From positions 1 to 64,000 of the forward strand of contig JAOTOL010001635.1 in NCBI GenBank assembly GCA_034440575.1: a DNA stretch of 64,000 nucleotides, given 5' to 3'. Shown here piece after piece: positions 32,741 through 46,400 of this stretch. The notes under the pieces were generated by a model, which had not been told where the DNA came from, ran no database searches, and saw only the letters and a list, made by a program, of their open reading frames with translations. Each line of letters starts with the position of its first letter. The first letter of the stretch is position 1. Both the position numbers and the translations under genes were made by a program. This DNA comes from Imbricaverruca yamaguchii. Lineage: Eukaryota; Arthropoda; Thecostraca; Neoverrucidae.

Positions 32741-35700
32741 GTATGCTACATTAATGGCGCAGAAAAAGTATGATTGCGCGCAAAGTTGCCGCTTCGCGGG
32801 TATTGTCTTTTTGTGTCATCTAGCAACAACTTTACAATGGAAGAGGGAAGCATGTTTGACGCTGCTAACAGCTAGTTGCATACTAATTGGTGGGAAACGA
32901 CCTGAACACTACTCGGTAGCGCTGCACGATCAGTTTGCCTGTCAACCTAGCAATTGTTTCTTTGGGGCAGTCATTTTTTTTAAAGACACCAATCTTCATA
33001 ATGTGATGCACTGTTTCTTGGCTTTAGCATGAACGCCGCATGCAATCCTCGCCCACGATCCGTTAGTATCGCATGCATGTGTATTGCTGATTATGCAGTG
33101 CATTCAATAGAGTTCCTCTCAGCATGCATGGGTATGATTGATTGCACCACGGCTGTGTCGGCTGGTCCGGGTGTTGGTGCCGCTTTTGGCCTGATCGCAG
33201 GAACACTTGTATGCGTTGGCAACGTCGTCACGAATCGGGCGGTGTTAGCCAATAGAGGTGCGGTAGGTGCGGTTGGATGTGGCTAGCACGTCAAAAGTGC
33301 CAACCCCAATTCGTTCGAGATGTGGAATTATGTCCTTGACGCGTCTGCGCGCGTTGCTTGTAGGATGTGAGTGGCGGAGGGGCACATACCCCAGTCCCCC
33401 ATCATTCTTCCCTGCCCGACAGAATGTAGTCGATGCGCCCTAAAGCCCTAATAACCAACCCTGCCCGACAGTAAACCTTGCCGACCCGCAGCTGATCCCG
33501 ACTTGATCGTGATCTGACCTCTGGGGGCAGGTACGATGGGCGAGTCGCCGACGATTCGTCGCACGCCCCCGTGCTGGTGCGGGATCCTCGGCCGCCATTC
33601 GCACGCATCCGGCCGCGGCTGGATGAGTTTCAGCTGACTGTGCCCAAGTTTCGGGTATGTACTGCTGATGGTGGAGGTGCCTCTTGTGTTGCAAGTTGTT
33701 GGTTACAAGCTGTGTTGGACATGTCCAGTACATTACCATTTCTTATTGTGCGAAATAGTTTCTAGCATTTTTCGTATTATTACAGTGTCAACATGATGAA
33801 ATCTTTTTCGGTGTGAGATGTTGAAACGAGTGGGCAGGATGTCTAGATCGCCATGGAAATAGTGATATTCAAGATAACTTAGGTCCTTCAAACCCAGCTT
33901 TGAGTCAATTCCATACATATAGCTGTGCACGTTATGTGTGTCTTGAGAGGTACCAAATTTGGGGATGCCGATATTAGCAATAACGATATCAATATGTTAC
34001 AAACTGTTATAAACCTATGCTATAAACTGGTATTGTACAACACAGCAAATCATAGGTAATCTCATTCCCTGGAATTATGCTACAGGATATTTGTTATCGC
34101 AATCCCGGATCCACGATTGTGAGCATAGTCAGGATACTGGGTTTACTAGGCAAAATCAACTTCACAAAATTGTTACAAAAATGTCAGCATTTGCCAATGT
34201 CATGCATCCTGGTTTACTTTTGTTCTTTATGCTGGCTTTTCCCATTCCTCTTCATTTCATAGAAGTCACAATTGATCCGAATATTATGGCTTCAATTCGC
34301 CGATCTAGCCTTGAACTGTGAGATGTATTGTGGGCAAACATTTCATGAATGTGTTTATTGGAATGAATTGTGTCCTACTTATGGTGAAGTGCACTCTGAG
34401 GAGTATGCTCTTGTGGTATTTTATGTTTACCATCTTGTATAGCGGTGCTTACATGACAAAAATTCGTTCATTGAATGTTGTGGGAAAATATGTGACTATA
34501 TTTATGTGTCGTCGCAGACATACGTAAGACATTCATAATGTGTATGCCGTGTGTCTCGCCAGCCCAATAATGTTATTCTCGAGGTACTATGTGGTGTGGC
34601 AGATGAATTTCCAACCACATTTTTAAACGATGAATTGTGGCGGGAATGGCCGAGTGGTTAAGGTGCTGGGCTCTGTGTACCAAAGGTCCCGGGTTCGACA
34701 CTCGCGCCGCTCGGGACACTTCCCAATCCCGCGGCCCACCGGCGAAACAGTGTGGGCGGCGCCATTAGCCGTGAATGTGCATAAAGTGCGTCGTGAAACA
34801 CCCAATAAACGAATAACAAATTAAACGATAAATCAAAGGCAGGGAGTTGCTGCCATCCAATCCCGACTAGGTTTCCTGATGCCGGGTAGCGCAGACAATT
34901 GCATTGGATTACAAATTGAATCCTCCTCCAAATATATACCCGGGAAATGTTATTAAAAGACAACCGAATACAATCAAAATGAAGTAACCAAATAGTATAG
35001 ACCAAAATAGCTACCATGGTTCATATTTGAAAGGGGGGACGAATCTTTGCTCGAGATCCCTGTGACCGCAAGTTACGGACGAGTCCATTTATGCGCCACA
35101 CATTTCGATCCAGCTATCATAATTATGTTGCATAATTGGTACTGTGGGGCTGCTTGCAATTTAGGGTAGGATTAAACCGGTTGACCGAAGTTCGCACAAA
35201 CACACAGATGATATTTTACCAATACTGGTTTGCTGGTTGTTCTCCGTGGAATGCCATCGGTCCAGTGGACGTCACATGGGGTTTGATGGATGCATTCTGC
35301 ACCATGTATGTATGTATATAGATGTGCGTAAATTAACTGCCTCGGCCAAGGCTTGCGTCGGTCATGCGCTCGTGCGTTTCTGACAGATCGACAAGAACTA
35401 CGTGGGTACGCCGCCACCCCTGGAGGTCACCATCACCAACATCAACGACAACATCGACCAGGCATTCCTCTCCGACCTGGTGGGTAGCTGACCTCACACT
35501 TCAACAGCTGGCAGATAAAATGCTGCATTGTTTGAGTGTGTTTCACACGTAAAGTATGTTGTATGTTCGTCAGTGCAGAATGGCTGTGTGGTGTGTGTGT
35601 GTCTAGGTGTGTCTGGTTTCAAAGGAGAAACACATATATAGGAATCTGTAGAAATGAAGTAGAAGTGTTGTTTTTCTGTGATCGAATGGACCTTTTAATC

Positions 35701-38700
35701 AAGGTGTGCAATTCTTCCCTAATGTTCAAATAGCCAAGCAGCCAAAAGCTTGCGTCTGTGGTGAGTTTTGTGCAGCAAGGTGTAACGCGGTAGGGTGTAC
35801 TAAAGTGGTGAAGTTTACAGCTGTAAAGCACGCCATGCCACTTACCTTGGCGGACGAAGCATTGTTCATGGTACTGTCTGGCTGACTCACGTTAGAAGTG
35901 GATCAGCTTCCGCAAGAATGTCTCCTTCGTCGCTTCTGGTTATTTTTTTCAACGGCACAATGTTGGATTTGACCGGCCAGGGAAAATATTTTATGTGATG
36001 ATTGCAGCTTCTCGAGTTCAGAAACTGTGTATTATCTCTGTTTGATAGCTCGCCCTAGCACAGGACATGGCAAATGATACTGGTGGGGCGTGTGTTTAGT
36101 CCCGAGTCACGGCTCAGCAGTAACGGAAACAAAATAATAAGAAAAACGCCCGTAGAATAGATGCCCACAGGAAATTGTGCAACATTTAACAACGAAGTTG
36201 AATGTCTTTTAAGCGTGTCGGGCGTCATATGCCAGGGTCATATGGAAGAGATGGAACGAAAATCGCCCTGGAATGGAGATCGCCAAAGCCGGGAAGAAAT
36301 CGGAAAATAGAAGAAAATAAAGTGTTGCCCCATCTTCTCTTCTCTGGTGACATTGCCAGCCGGCGAGTGCCGTCGGGGGGGGCGGCCGGCGGCGGGGCTC
36401 GGTCGGGGTGTCTCACCGGGCCGTGTGCCCACCGCAGGCCGGCAAGCACGGCGACGTCGACGAGGTGACGGTGTTCCACCACCCGCGCACCGGCAAACAC
36501 CTGGGCGTGGGCCGCGTCGTGTTCAGCCGCGTGGCCGGCGCGCGGCTCTGCGTCGACCGGCTCCACCACACCTCCGTGATGGGCAACGTGCTCACTGTGT
36601 TCCTGGACGCCTTCGGTGAGATCGGACGCGGCCCCGTCTTGTATGGGGAAGGGGGTATGTGGCGGGAGAGCCCGACACGACGGATTTCTGGGAGAATGGG
36701 GGGGGTGTAGGTTGGGATCGAAGATGTGGCCGGCGAGTCTGTCGTGTCTTGTCGTGTGCTTGTTTGTAACAACAGCTTCCGAGATGGCAGACTGTGCTCA
36801 CCTTCGGATCGACTGGATGCGTAAAGTGTTCAGTTTCTGAAGTGTTGAGATCGAAGTTTGTTAGATGGCTTGCAGTCGCTTGTTGCCTCCAGCCTTGTTG
36901 TATTCTTTGAACGGTTTGGAAGCAAGTGAATCACGGAGGATGCATTAGCTGATGCGTCCCGTGGTCCATGTAGCCATAGCCAGGACCTTTCCATCCTGAC
37001 CGATCGCCATTATGGACCAAGCTACTCCATAGCGTGCCAATATCGCCAGGGTTTCTTAAATGAGGGCTGAAGCGGCTGCCAGCCCGCTACCAGGATGGGA
37101 AGGACCAGCACTGTTTAAGTAGCACGTTTAGCGCGAGTTGTCGGGAACTGTTGGAGGATGTCGGCCGTCTCCGTCCCCCGCTGGTGACGCGTCCTGACTC
37201 GACACTCTGCCGGGCCGCACAGGCGCCCGTGTCCAGGAGATGGTGGAGGACCTGTCGGCCGACAGGCCCGTGCGGCGCGCCACGCCGCCGCCGCCCGCCG
37301 TCCGACCGTCGCCGTCGCTGTCTCCGCCGCCACCGGCGGCGGCGCGGCCGCCGTCGCCGGAGGAGGAGGAGGAGGAGCCGCCGCGGCCCGACCTCGACTC
37401 GCGCATCGCGCAGCTACTGCAGCGCAACACGCGGCCCGAGCTGGTCGGCTCGTTCGCCGACATGCTGGACAGCGGCGGCGAGCCGGCGGACAGCTCCGAC
37501 TCGCCGGCCGACGACTGGACCGACGGCGCGCCGGCCGAGCCGCTCAGCCGCACGCCGTCGCCGTTCGTGTCGCGCCAGCACTACCTGGAGAGTCACCGGG
37601 CGGCCGTGGCGGCGGCGGGTGGGGCGGACGGCCGCCGCCGCTCGCTGGACGGCGCGCGCTCGTTCCAGGATCTGCAGCGGCGGCTCAGCGGCATGCGCGT
37701 CGGCGGCCGGTTACCGCGCAAGCGGCGCTCGCACCGGCCGGCGGCGCCAGACCCGCCGTCGCAGCCGCCTCCGCCTCCTCCTCCGCCGCCGCCGCCGCTG
37801 CCCAACGGCCGACTGCAAGTGCCGCCGCCCGGCTACGGTCCGCCGCCCGGGCTGGGCCCGCCGGCCGCCTACCGGCCGGCCGGTGTGCCGCCGCCATGGC
37901 GGCCGCACCGCTGGCGGTTCCCGTGCCCCCCGCCGGGCCCTGGTCACGGCTCTGGTCCACCGCCGTACGGCCTGCGTCCGCCTGGTCTGCGTCCACCCGG
38001 CCTGCGCCCACCCGGCCCGCGCCCACCCTGCCCGCATCCAGCCGGCCCGTATCCACCTGACCTGTATCCACCTGGCCTGTATCCACCTGGCCTGCATCCA
38101 TCCGATCAGTGTCCACCGGATCAGTATCCACCTGATCAGTATCCACACGATCAGTGTCCACCTGATCAGTATCCACCTGATCAGTATCCACATGATCAGT
38201 GTCCACCTGATCAATATCCAAACGGTCAGTGTCCGCCTGATCAATATCCACACGAGCCATGTCCACCTGATCAGTATCCACACGACCATCGTCCACCTGA
38301 TCAATATCCACCTGATCAGTGTCAGCCTGATCAGTATCAACCTGATCACTGTCCACCTGATCAATATCCACCTGATCAATATCCACCTGATCAGTATCCA
38401 CTCGACCAGTGTACACACGATCAGTATATACCTGATCAGCCTCCACTGGATCAGTATCCACCTGATGAATATCCACCAGACCAGCGTCCACCCGATCAAT
38501 ATCCACCTGATCAGTATCCACACGATCCGTGTCCACCTGATCAATATCCACCTGATCACTATCCACCAGATCAATACCCACCTGATCACTATCCACCAGA
38601 TCAGTATCAACCCGATTTGCAACCACCCGGTATGCATCCTCCCGGACTGTATCCGCCTGGGCTGTACCCACCCGGACTGTATGCACCCGGGCTGTACCCA

Positions 38701-41700
38701 CCCGGACTGTATCCGCCCGGGCTGTACCTACCCGGACCACACCCTCTCGAGCCGCACCCACCCGGATTCCACCCGTTCTGGCCGCCACCGCCGCCGCTGC
38801 CTCCGCCGCTGCCGCTGCATGGACCCCAGGACGAAGACGTGGATGTGGAGACCGCCCACCCGACGCCTGAGCTGATCGCCCGGTGAGTGGTGTCGTATGA
38901 AGGACTCGGGATGGACGCCATCTGCAGATGCAAAAATGCCCGGTAGTTGCACGGTAGCTTTGCGATGGGAGGCTAACTCATGTTTGTGAGTGGGCATGCT
39001 GAACTGAATGTCGTTGGGATTGCTTCAATCTGTCATCCATCGAAATGATCTGGAGCAACCCTGGTGTGCACGTTGAATTTGCGTTCATTTTCAAGTTTTT
39101 ATCCTCCTGCCACATCAATTCCCTCATGTATCGGCGCCGTCATTGTCGGCTTCATTACCGTGTGTGCAAGCGGTGTACGTGTTGTGATGCGGCTCGGCAG
39201 TCGCTGAGGCCGCCAAGCTTTGCGCAAAACGTTGAACGCCTTGGCGGTGTCCTGATCTCTTTTCTGTAAAGTGAGGAATATCAGGCGAATACATCAGAAA
39301 GCACAATGATCTCGAAACAGTGAGCAGTATTGTGGGCATAAAAGCATGCTAAGATATTTTTTTTAGACTTCAGTGAGAAGACGTTAGGAACGTGAAATTG
39401 TGACACTGTTACGTTCAATGCTGCCGAATTTCATGGAATTTCGGCAGTGCAGGAAGTCGAAGTGCGATCGAAGCAAGTTTCCATCGATCACTTCACTTGT
39501 ACAATTTCGGACCATTATCTGGGCGAGACCAGCCGGGAACAGACAGTTGTGGTGCTTCACAGGACGGCTCTGGACGACGTGGTTCACGAGCAGAAGCAGA
39601 TCCTCAAGCGAGATTTCAACAGGAAGATGATCGAGAGCACAGCGTATGACCTGCTGGAGCAGTGGTTTGACGTCCATGAGAAGACGTACAAGGTGCGTGT
39701 ACCGCTGCCACTAGTCGTTGTGCCATAAACCCAAATAACTAACTAACTACCACTGCCACTAGTCGCTGCGCCCTAAGCCCAAATAACTAACCGATTACCG
39801 CTGGCACTACTGTTTTCAGGCCGATGTGGCAGCTGCTGTCGCTGCTTGATGGCATTCATTAATCAAGAAGTGTATGGGGAGGATATGGAGCGATGTGGAG
39901 TGTGCTCGCAACCCAATGGGTTTTTGGTCCTCCCACTGCCCCATGTATCATCCCCACAATCATTTTCAGGAACGATGCCCCCAAACATGCATGTCGCTCG
40001 TCTAGCTTGAAAATCAAGCTAGTTCCACAGATCACACGATTCCCTAATGTGAATAAGCATAACGAGCGAGGACGTCGGCCTAGTGGGTCGCCCTTCAGCT
40101 GGCGGAGAACAGCGAATGATGGAGCTAGCCAGACGTCATCAGCCTGGCCACAATACATGTGGCAGGCTTAATACTTTGCAAGGACTTGCCCTGGAGTCAC
40201 GTAATGAGCACCGGCGTATAGCTTCGTGCTTTCATAGTTGTGTGTGTTGTTGAAGGGTTTGTGGCTTGTCTGATTCCTCCTGCGCCATTATATATGGAGC
40301 TCGTTTTCTAGTTCGAACGTCGTTATGCAATAGTCTGGCTTTAGGCTCAGTGTTTTCAGCGATGAATATGGCACTGGGCATGGAGTTGTACTATGAAGTC
40401 CTCTGATATAAGTTATGATTGTGTATGATAATTTATTACAAAGCCTCTGTACTTCATAAGCAGTCGTGTCACAAAGCGCCTAGCTTCAAGGCATGAAAGC
40501 AGTTATTGTCGTGCGTGCAAAATTACACAAGATGAATTGAATGCACCTGAATATATTTCAGGGAATATTCGAAACCGAGCATAATTTGTGTTTTACCGAG
40601 CAAAACACAATTACGAGTTTTGAGCTTTCCAAACCTCGTTGGTCAACCGCTCGGCAGGATGTCTTACTTTTGAATTAAGCGTGCGATCGACATGCATGCG
40701 CCCATGTGTGCTTGCGCTTTTTCTTTTTCTCTTGGACGCTGTGTGATCAATGCTAGTCCATTCATTTTCGGACCGCATCAACAACCGCCGCTACCCAACG
40801 TTCTCCACTCCCAAAGTAGTGGGGTCTCACTGGCCACAGTTGAACACTGGCACAAATCCGCGCTGACCGCAGGCGAAGGACGAGAAGACCAGGTCGGGCA
40901 GCACGGCGGCGCCCAAGGGCGCAGAACGCTCCGACCTGACCTCGCTGTTGGAGACCATCCGCGGCGGATCGCTGACCGGCGCTGGCTTCAGCCTCGGCTT
41001 CCGCATGGCGCTGCCCAAGATGCCCTCCTTCAGGGTAAGCTGCCAACTTGGAAACGATCTCGTTGCTCGTCGGCCTCTATCCAAATGTGTCTGACATGTG
41101 TTATTTTCCCTTCCAAATTCCAAATTGCACTTGTCTTCATCTTAGATCATGCCATGTCAATTGTGTCGGAGTGCTTATTTTTGCGAACCCCAGCTGACTA
41201 CGGTTGTCGGCAGTGCCTGCCTTTTCACGAGGAGCAGCATCGTACTCGCTGTGACTTGTATCTCGCCAAGCCACCAACGTCCCAGTGCGACGTCATCTGA
41301 CGACCACTGACTTCGCCTTGCGACCAGTGGGACTATGTGCCCATGACAGGTGGCTTCTGGGTGCATCTGAGCCAGATAATTAATTAACTGTCCCCCCGTA
41401 ACTGGGTGACGCGTTATTACAGAAGAAGGTGCCACCGCCGCCGCCGCCGCCGCCCGACGACGAAGACTCACGCGCTGGCGGCGACTGGGACTCGGACGTC
41501 GCCTCCGAGCCCGAGCCCGAGCCTGAACCGGAGCCCGTTTTGAAGTCCAAGGTGAAGGTGAAGCTGCGGAGGTGGCGGCCGGAGCCCATCTACGACTCGT
41601 CTAGCGATGACGGGGAGCCGGCCCGGCCGTCCAAACAGAGGCGCAGCAGCCGAGGCAGTCCCAGCAGCCGCGGCAGCAGCAGCAGCAGCAGCAGCCACCG

Positions 41701-43381
41701 CGACAGTAGCAGCAGCAGCGGCGACAGCAGCCGAGGCAACAGCGACAGCAATAGCGGCAGCAGCAGCGGTAGCAGTGCTTCGGAGAGCAGTGCAGCGAGC
41801 GGCAGTGAGGAGAGCGATGCGGAGTCGATCAGCACCCTCACCGCCTGCGAAGCGGAATCGGCCAGCACTCTCACTGCCGGCGAGGCGGATGTCGACGTCG
41901 GAACAGTCGCCTCGTCGGACGAGGCGAGGCGAGTCGCCGCCGAATTGTCTCGCAGCGCCTCACTAGAGAGATCAGGGTGGATCGTGGTGGGTGAGGCTGC
42001 ACCAGGTGTTGGCGATGTGGTTCTGGACACTGCTCGTGACGACACGCCTCGAACTGCTACTGGCGAGGCGGTTCGAATCGCCGCCGACAAGGCGGCTCGA
42101 ACTGCTCCCGACGAGGCGGCTCGAACCACTGCGCGGGAGGCGACGACGCTGCGAGACGCTTTGGTCGACTCGGCATCGGGTGCGGTGGACGAGCCTGAGC
42201 GTGTCGAACGAGTCGAGTCTACAGTCGAGCCAACGAAAGACGAGTGCACGGTCGATGCGGCACGAGCCGAGGTGATGTTGGACGTGGCGGCACCGGGAGT
42301 GTGCAGCGACACAGAGGATGGTCGCCTCGTCGTCGACGAGAGCCAGCTGGGGACGCCTGTAACCAGGTGAGTGTGCGGGAGTGCCTGTGACGGAAGTGAG
42401 TTTGTGTTGGATGTCGGTGGCTGGGGGAGTGTGCCGGACCTGTGGCCTGTGGGAGACGCCTGCGGCCGGGTGATCCGGTGGGAGATGGTGACCAGATGAG
42501 TTTTGGGAGGCTGCCACTGAAGGGGTCAGTGCGTGGGAACCGTCCCTGGTCAGGTCAGTGTATGGGAGCCGTCTCCGGTCAGATCAGTTTGTGGGAACCG
42601 TCCGTGGCTCGGCCAGTGTGTGGGAGCCGTCATTGGCTAAATGAGTTTCAAACATGTTCCAAACATTTGAAGGAAGGTGAGTGGTCATGATAATATTGCA
42701 TGACTTGTTTCTGTATTTATTGTGTGCTATTTTAAGTGCTTATCTGTGAATGACATTGGCTGCACAAAAAGAGAGCAGTTAGACATTGCTGATGGTAAAA
42801 TGAGTTTTTGATATCACACTACTGTCTGATATCGTTTTGAGGTTTTAGTTATCAACTTTAATTTACTTGTTCTCGCATGCTCACACATTGAATTAGATTT
42901 TGCTACATGATTGGCAAATGTATTTTGAGATTTCTTAGTCAAATGAATAGCTGTTACTGTGTGTATCTTGCAGCAGTATTGATAAGTGCATACCACAACA
43001 TGCTTATTTCGCAAGACCGTTGATTTTTTAAATAAGTGCATTATGCGACCAAAAATGTGATGCCGCCCCGGTAGCTCAGTTGGTTAGAGCGCTGGCCTGC
43101 ACTGGTCTCTCCTGTACTGGCAATACAGGGTTCGAGCCGCTTCGCGCGCTCGCATTTAGCCCCCGACTGGGAGTGTCGGTTAGCAGCTGTCCCGATAGGG
43201 ACGGGGACGAGTTACCGGGCGGCCGTGTCGGTGCATTGGCAGCACGTTAAACTTCCGGTCTAAATTCTGCCGTTGAACTGGAGTTCGTGGATCGGGTGGT
43301 GGGACCAGGATTCACGCAACAAGCTCTTCTTAGCAATATAACCCTGGTTCCTCAAGCCACCCCAGCAACAATTCGGATTAA

Positions 43382-43442
<61 letters not shown>

Positions 43443-46400
43443 CCGTAGTTTTATGAAAAGTTGGAAGTTTACTTTTCGCAGCCAGGTGAATCGCATTGTT
43501 CCTACCAAACGCGACGAGGAGTACACCTGAGGTAGCCGATATAGCACCACCGCCTGCAGTTGCGTCAGCGTGCTAGTGTCCTGACCGGCTCCATTTGCAG
43601 TGTCACCGAGCCGCCGCCGGAGGAGCGCGCGTCACCGGCCGGTGTGCGTGTGATGGATGAGCACTCCTACTTCATACCTGCACTGCGCCGGCCCAGCGAC
43701 GTCCTGTTCGCCATCTGGACCGACCACAGCTACGTCGTGCAGCCGTCGCCCGCTCGCGAGCCGGAGCCCGAGCCCGAGCCGGTGCCCGTGTCCGAGCCCG
43801 AGCCGGTGCCCGTGCCAGCGCCCACGCCGGAGGCCGTCCGGGCGCCCGTGCCTGTGCCGTGGGCCGTCCGGACACCCGTGTCGGAGGCCGTACGGGCGAG
43901 TGTGCCGGAGACCGTGCCGGCGGCGCAGCCCACGTGCCGGACGCCGGCGGTCGACGAGCCCGCGTCTGACGCGGCGGCCCGGCCGGAGCCGAAGCGGCGC
44001 GGCCCCAAGCGCAAGCCGGCGGCGGTCGAGCCGCTCGCCGCCACCGCCGGCCGCGACGTTGCCGTCGCCGGACGCGACGCGGCGCGCAAACGCGACGTGC
44101 TCTCCGAGCTGCGGCTGCTGTACGAGTTCCTGACGCACGGCCTGTCGGCCGAGGACGTCGGCTTCCTGCACCAGTGCTACGAGCGGCTGCTGGCCGACGA
44201 CCACAACACCTACTGGCTCAACGACACCCACTGGGTGGACCACCCGGCCACCGAGCGGCCCGAGAAGCGGCGCCGGCTGACGGAGCCGCCGCCGCACCGC
44301 TCCGGCTGCGCGCGCACCGAGGGCTACTACCGCGTGGCGGCTCGCGACAAGCTCAGGCACAAGGTGGGTGGTGAGCGAGGTAGGCAACGTGCTGGCGCAG
44401 ATGGTGGTGAATAATGGCCTGGTGTTCGTGGTGTGTTAGTGCGTGTTATGGTGGTGTGATGATTTTATGGCTGGTGGTCGGTGTGTTGACACGTGTTATG
44501 GTGATGCTGTGGTGATTTTATGATTGGTGGCTATGGTGTGTTAGTGCGTGTTGTAGCTATGCTGTGGTGATTTTGTGGCTGGTGCTCTTGGTGTGTTGGA
44601 GCGTGCTATAGCTATGTGGTGATTTTATGGCTAGTGGTCGGGCGCTCTATGACCGAAGCAGTCGAAGCGCCCCTAAGCCCAAATAACCAATCTATGGCTG
44701 GTGGTCGTGGTGTGTTTGTACGTGTTGCGGCGATGTTGTGATTTTATTGCTGGTGGTCGTAGTGGGTTGATGTGTTTTATGACAATGTTGTGATTTTATA
44801 GCTGGTGGTCGTAGCGGGTTGGTGTGTGTTATAGCGATGTTGTGATTTTATGGCGGGTTATGGTGGCCCTGGTGCAGGATTTAGAGCAGGTCAAAGACTG
44901 CCTAGACCTGGCACACGACATGCCACCTGGGCACGGCTTAGATTGCGTGTGGGACGGTCGTGGTCGGAAGGCTATTGCTGCGCAAATTTGCTCTTATTGT
45001 TACCAAATAGCTTCAGAGGTCAATTTTGTGGGCTTCATCTCAAGTGTTGAGTGGACTATTCAGGTCTGCCCTGACAATTTATGACCGGTATGACGCTCGG
45101 TGCTCCACAGCACCACTATGGCTCTGGTGTGACGCTGTATGCTCCACAGTACCACTACTCTGGTATGACGCTGTATGCTCCACAGTACCACTACTCTGGT
45201 GTGACGCTGGGTGCTCCACAGTACCACTACTCTGGTATGACGCTGTATGCTCCACAGTACCACTACTCTGGTATGACGCTGTATGCTCCACAGTACCACT
45301 ACTCTGGTGTGACGCTGTATGCTCCACAGTACCACTATTTCTCTGGTGTGACACTGAGTGCTCCACAGTACCACTACTCTGGTGTGATGCTGTATGCTCC
45401 ACAGTACCACTACTCTGGTATGACGCTCGGTGCTCCACAGTACCACTACTGTCGTATGACGCTCGGTGCTCCACAGTACCACTACTCTGGTGTGACGCTG
45501 TATGCTCCACAGTACCACTACTCTGGTATGACGCTGTGTGCTCCACAGTACCACTACTCTGGTGTGACGCTCGGTGCTCCACAGTACCACTACTCTGGTA
45601 TGACGCTCGGTGCTCCACAGTACCACTACTCTGGTGTGACGCTGGGTGCTCCACAGTACCACTACTCTGGTATGACGCTCGGTGCTCCACAGTACCACTA
45701 CTCTGGTATGACGCTGTGTGCTCCACAGTACCACTACTCTGGTATGACGCTGTATGCTCCACAGTACCACTACTCTGGTATGACGCTGTGTGCTCCACAG
45801 TACCACTACTCTGGTATGACGCTGTGTGCTCCACAGTACCACTACTCTGGTGTGACGCTGAGTGCTCCACAGTACCACTATTTCTCTGGTGTGACGCTCG
45901 GTGCTCCACAGTACCACTATTTCTCTGGTGTGACACTGGATGCTCCACAGTACCACTACTCTGGTATGACGCTGTGTGCTCCACAGTACCACTACTCTGG
46001 TGTGACGCTGGGTGCTCCACAGTACCACTACTCTGGTTTGAACTGGGTGTCACTACCACTCTGGTGTGACGCTCGGTGCTCCACAGTACCACTATTTCTC
46101 TGGTATGACACTGGGTGCTCCACAGTACCACTACTCTGGTGTGACGCTCGGTGCTCCACAGTACCACTACTCTGGTATGACGCTGGGTGCTCCACAGTAC
46201 CACTACTCTGGTGTGACGCTGGGTGCTCCACAGTACCACTACTCTGGTGTGACGCTGGGTGCTCCACAGTACCACTATGGCTCTGGTATGACGCTGGGTG
46301 CTCCACAGTACCACTATTTCTCTGGTGTGACGCTGGGTGCTCCACAGTACCACTACTCTGGTGTGACGCTCGGTGCTCCACAGTACCACTACTCTGGTGT

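Noticed and set aside
37151..38875. Alternative 574-codon frame and 367-codon minus-strand frame across SETD1 exon 5
   Set aside because: Shadows of the 15-bp coding minisatellite. Only the frame with matching splice phases and conserved flanks was kept.
39893..40171. Possible extra SETD1 exon between 39,692 and 40,873
   Set aside because: Exons 6 and 7 join in phase 0 without it, and no SETD1-like sequence is visible.
43062..43140. Functional tRNA gene (good A and B boxes)
   Set aside because: Long inserts prevent a cloverleaf, and the downstream body recurs elsewhere as a repeat, so it is a SINE head. The heads at 15.9, 20.15 and 34.64 kb were rejected for the same reason.
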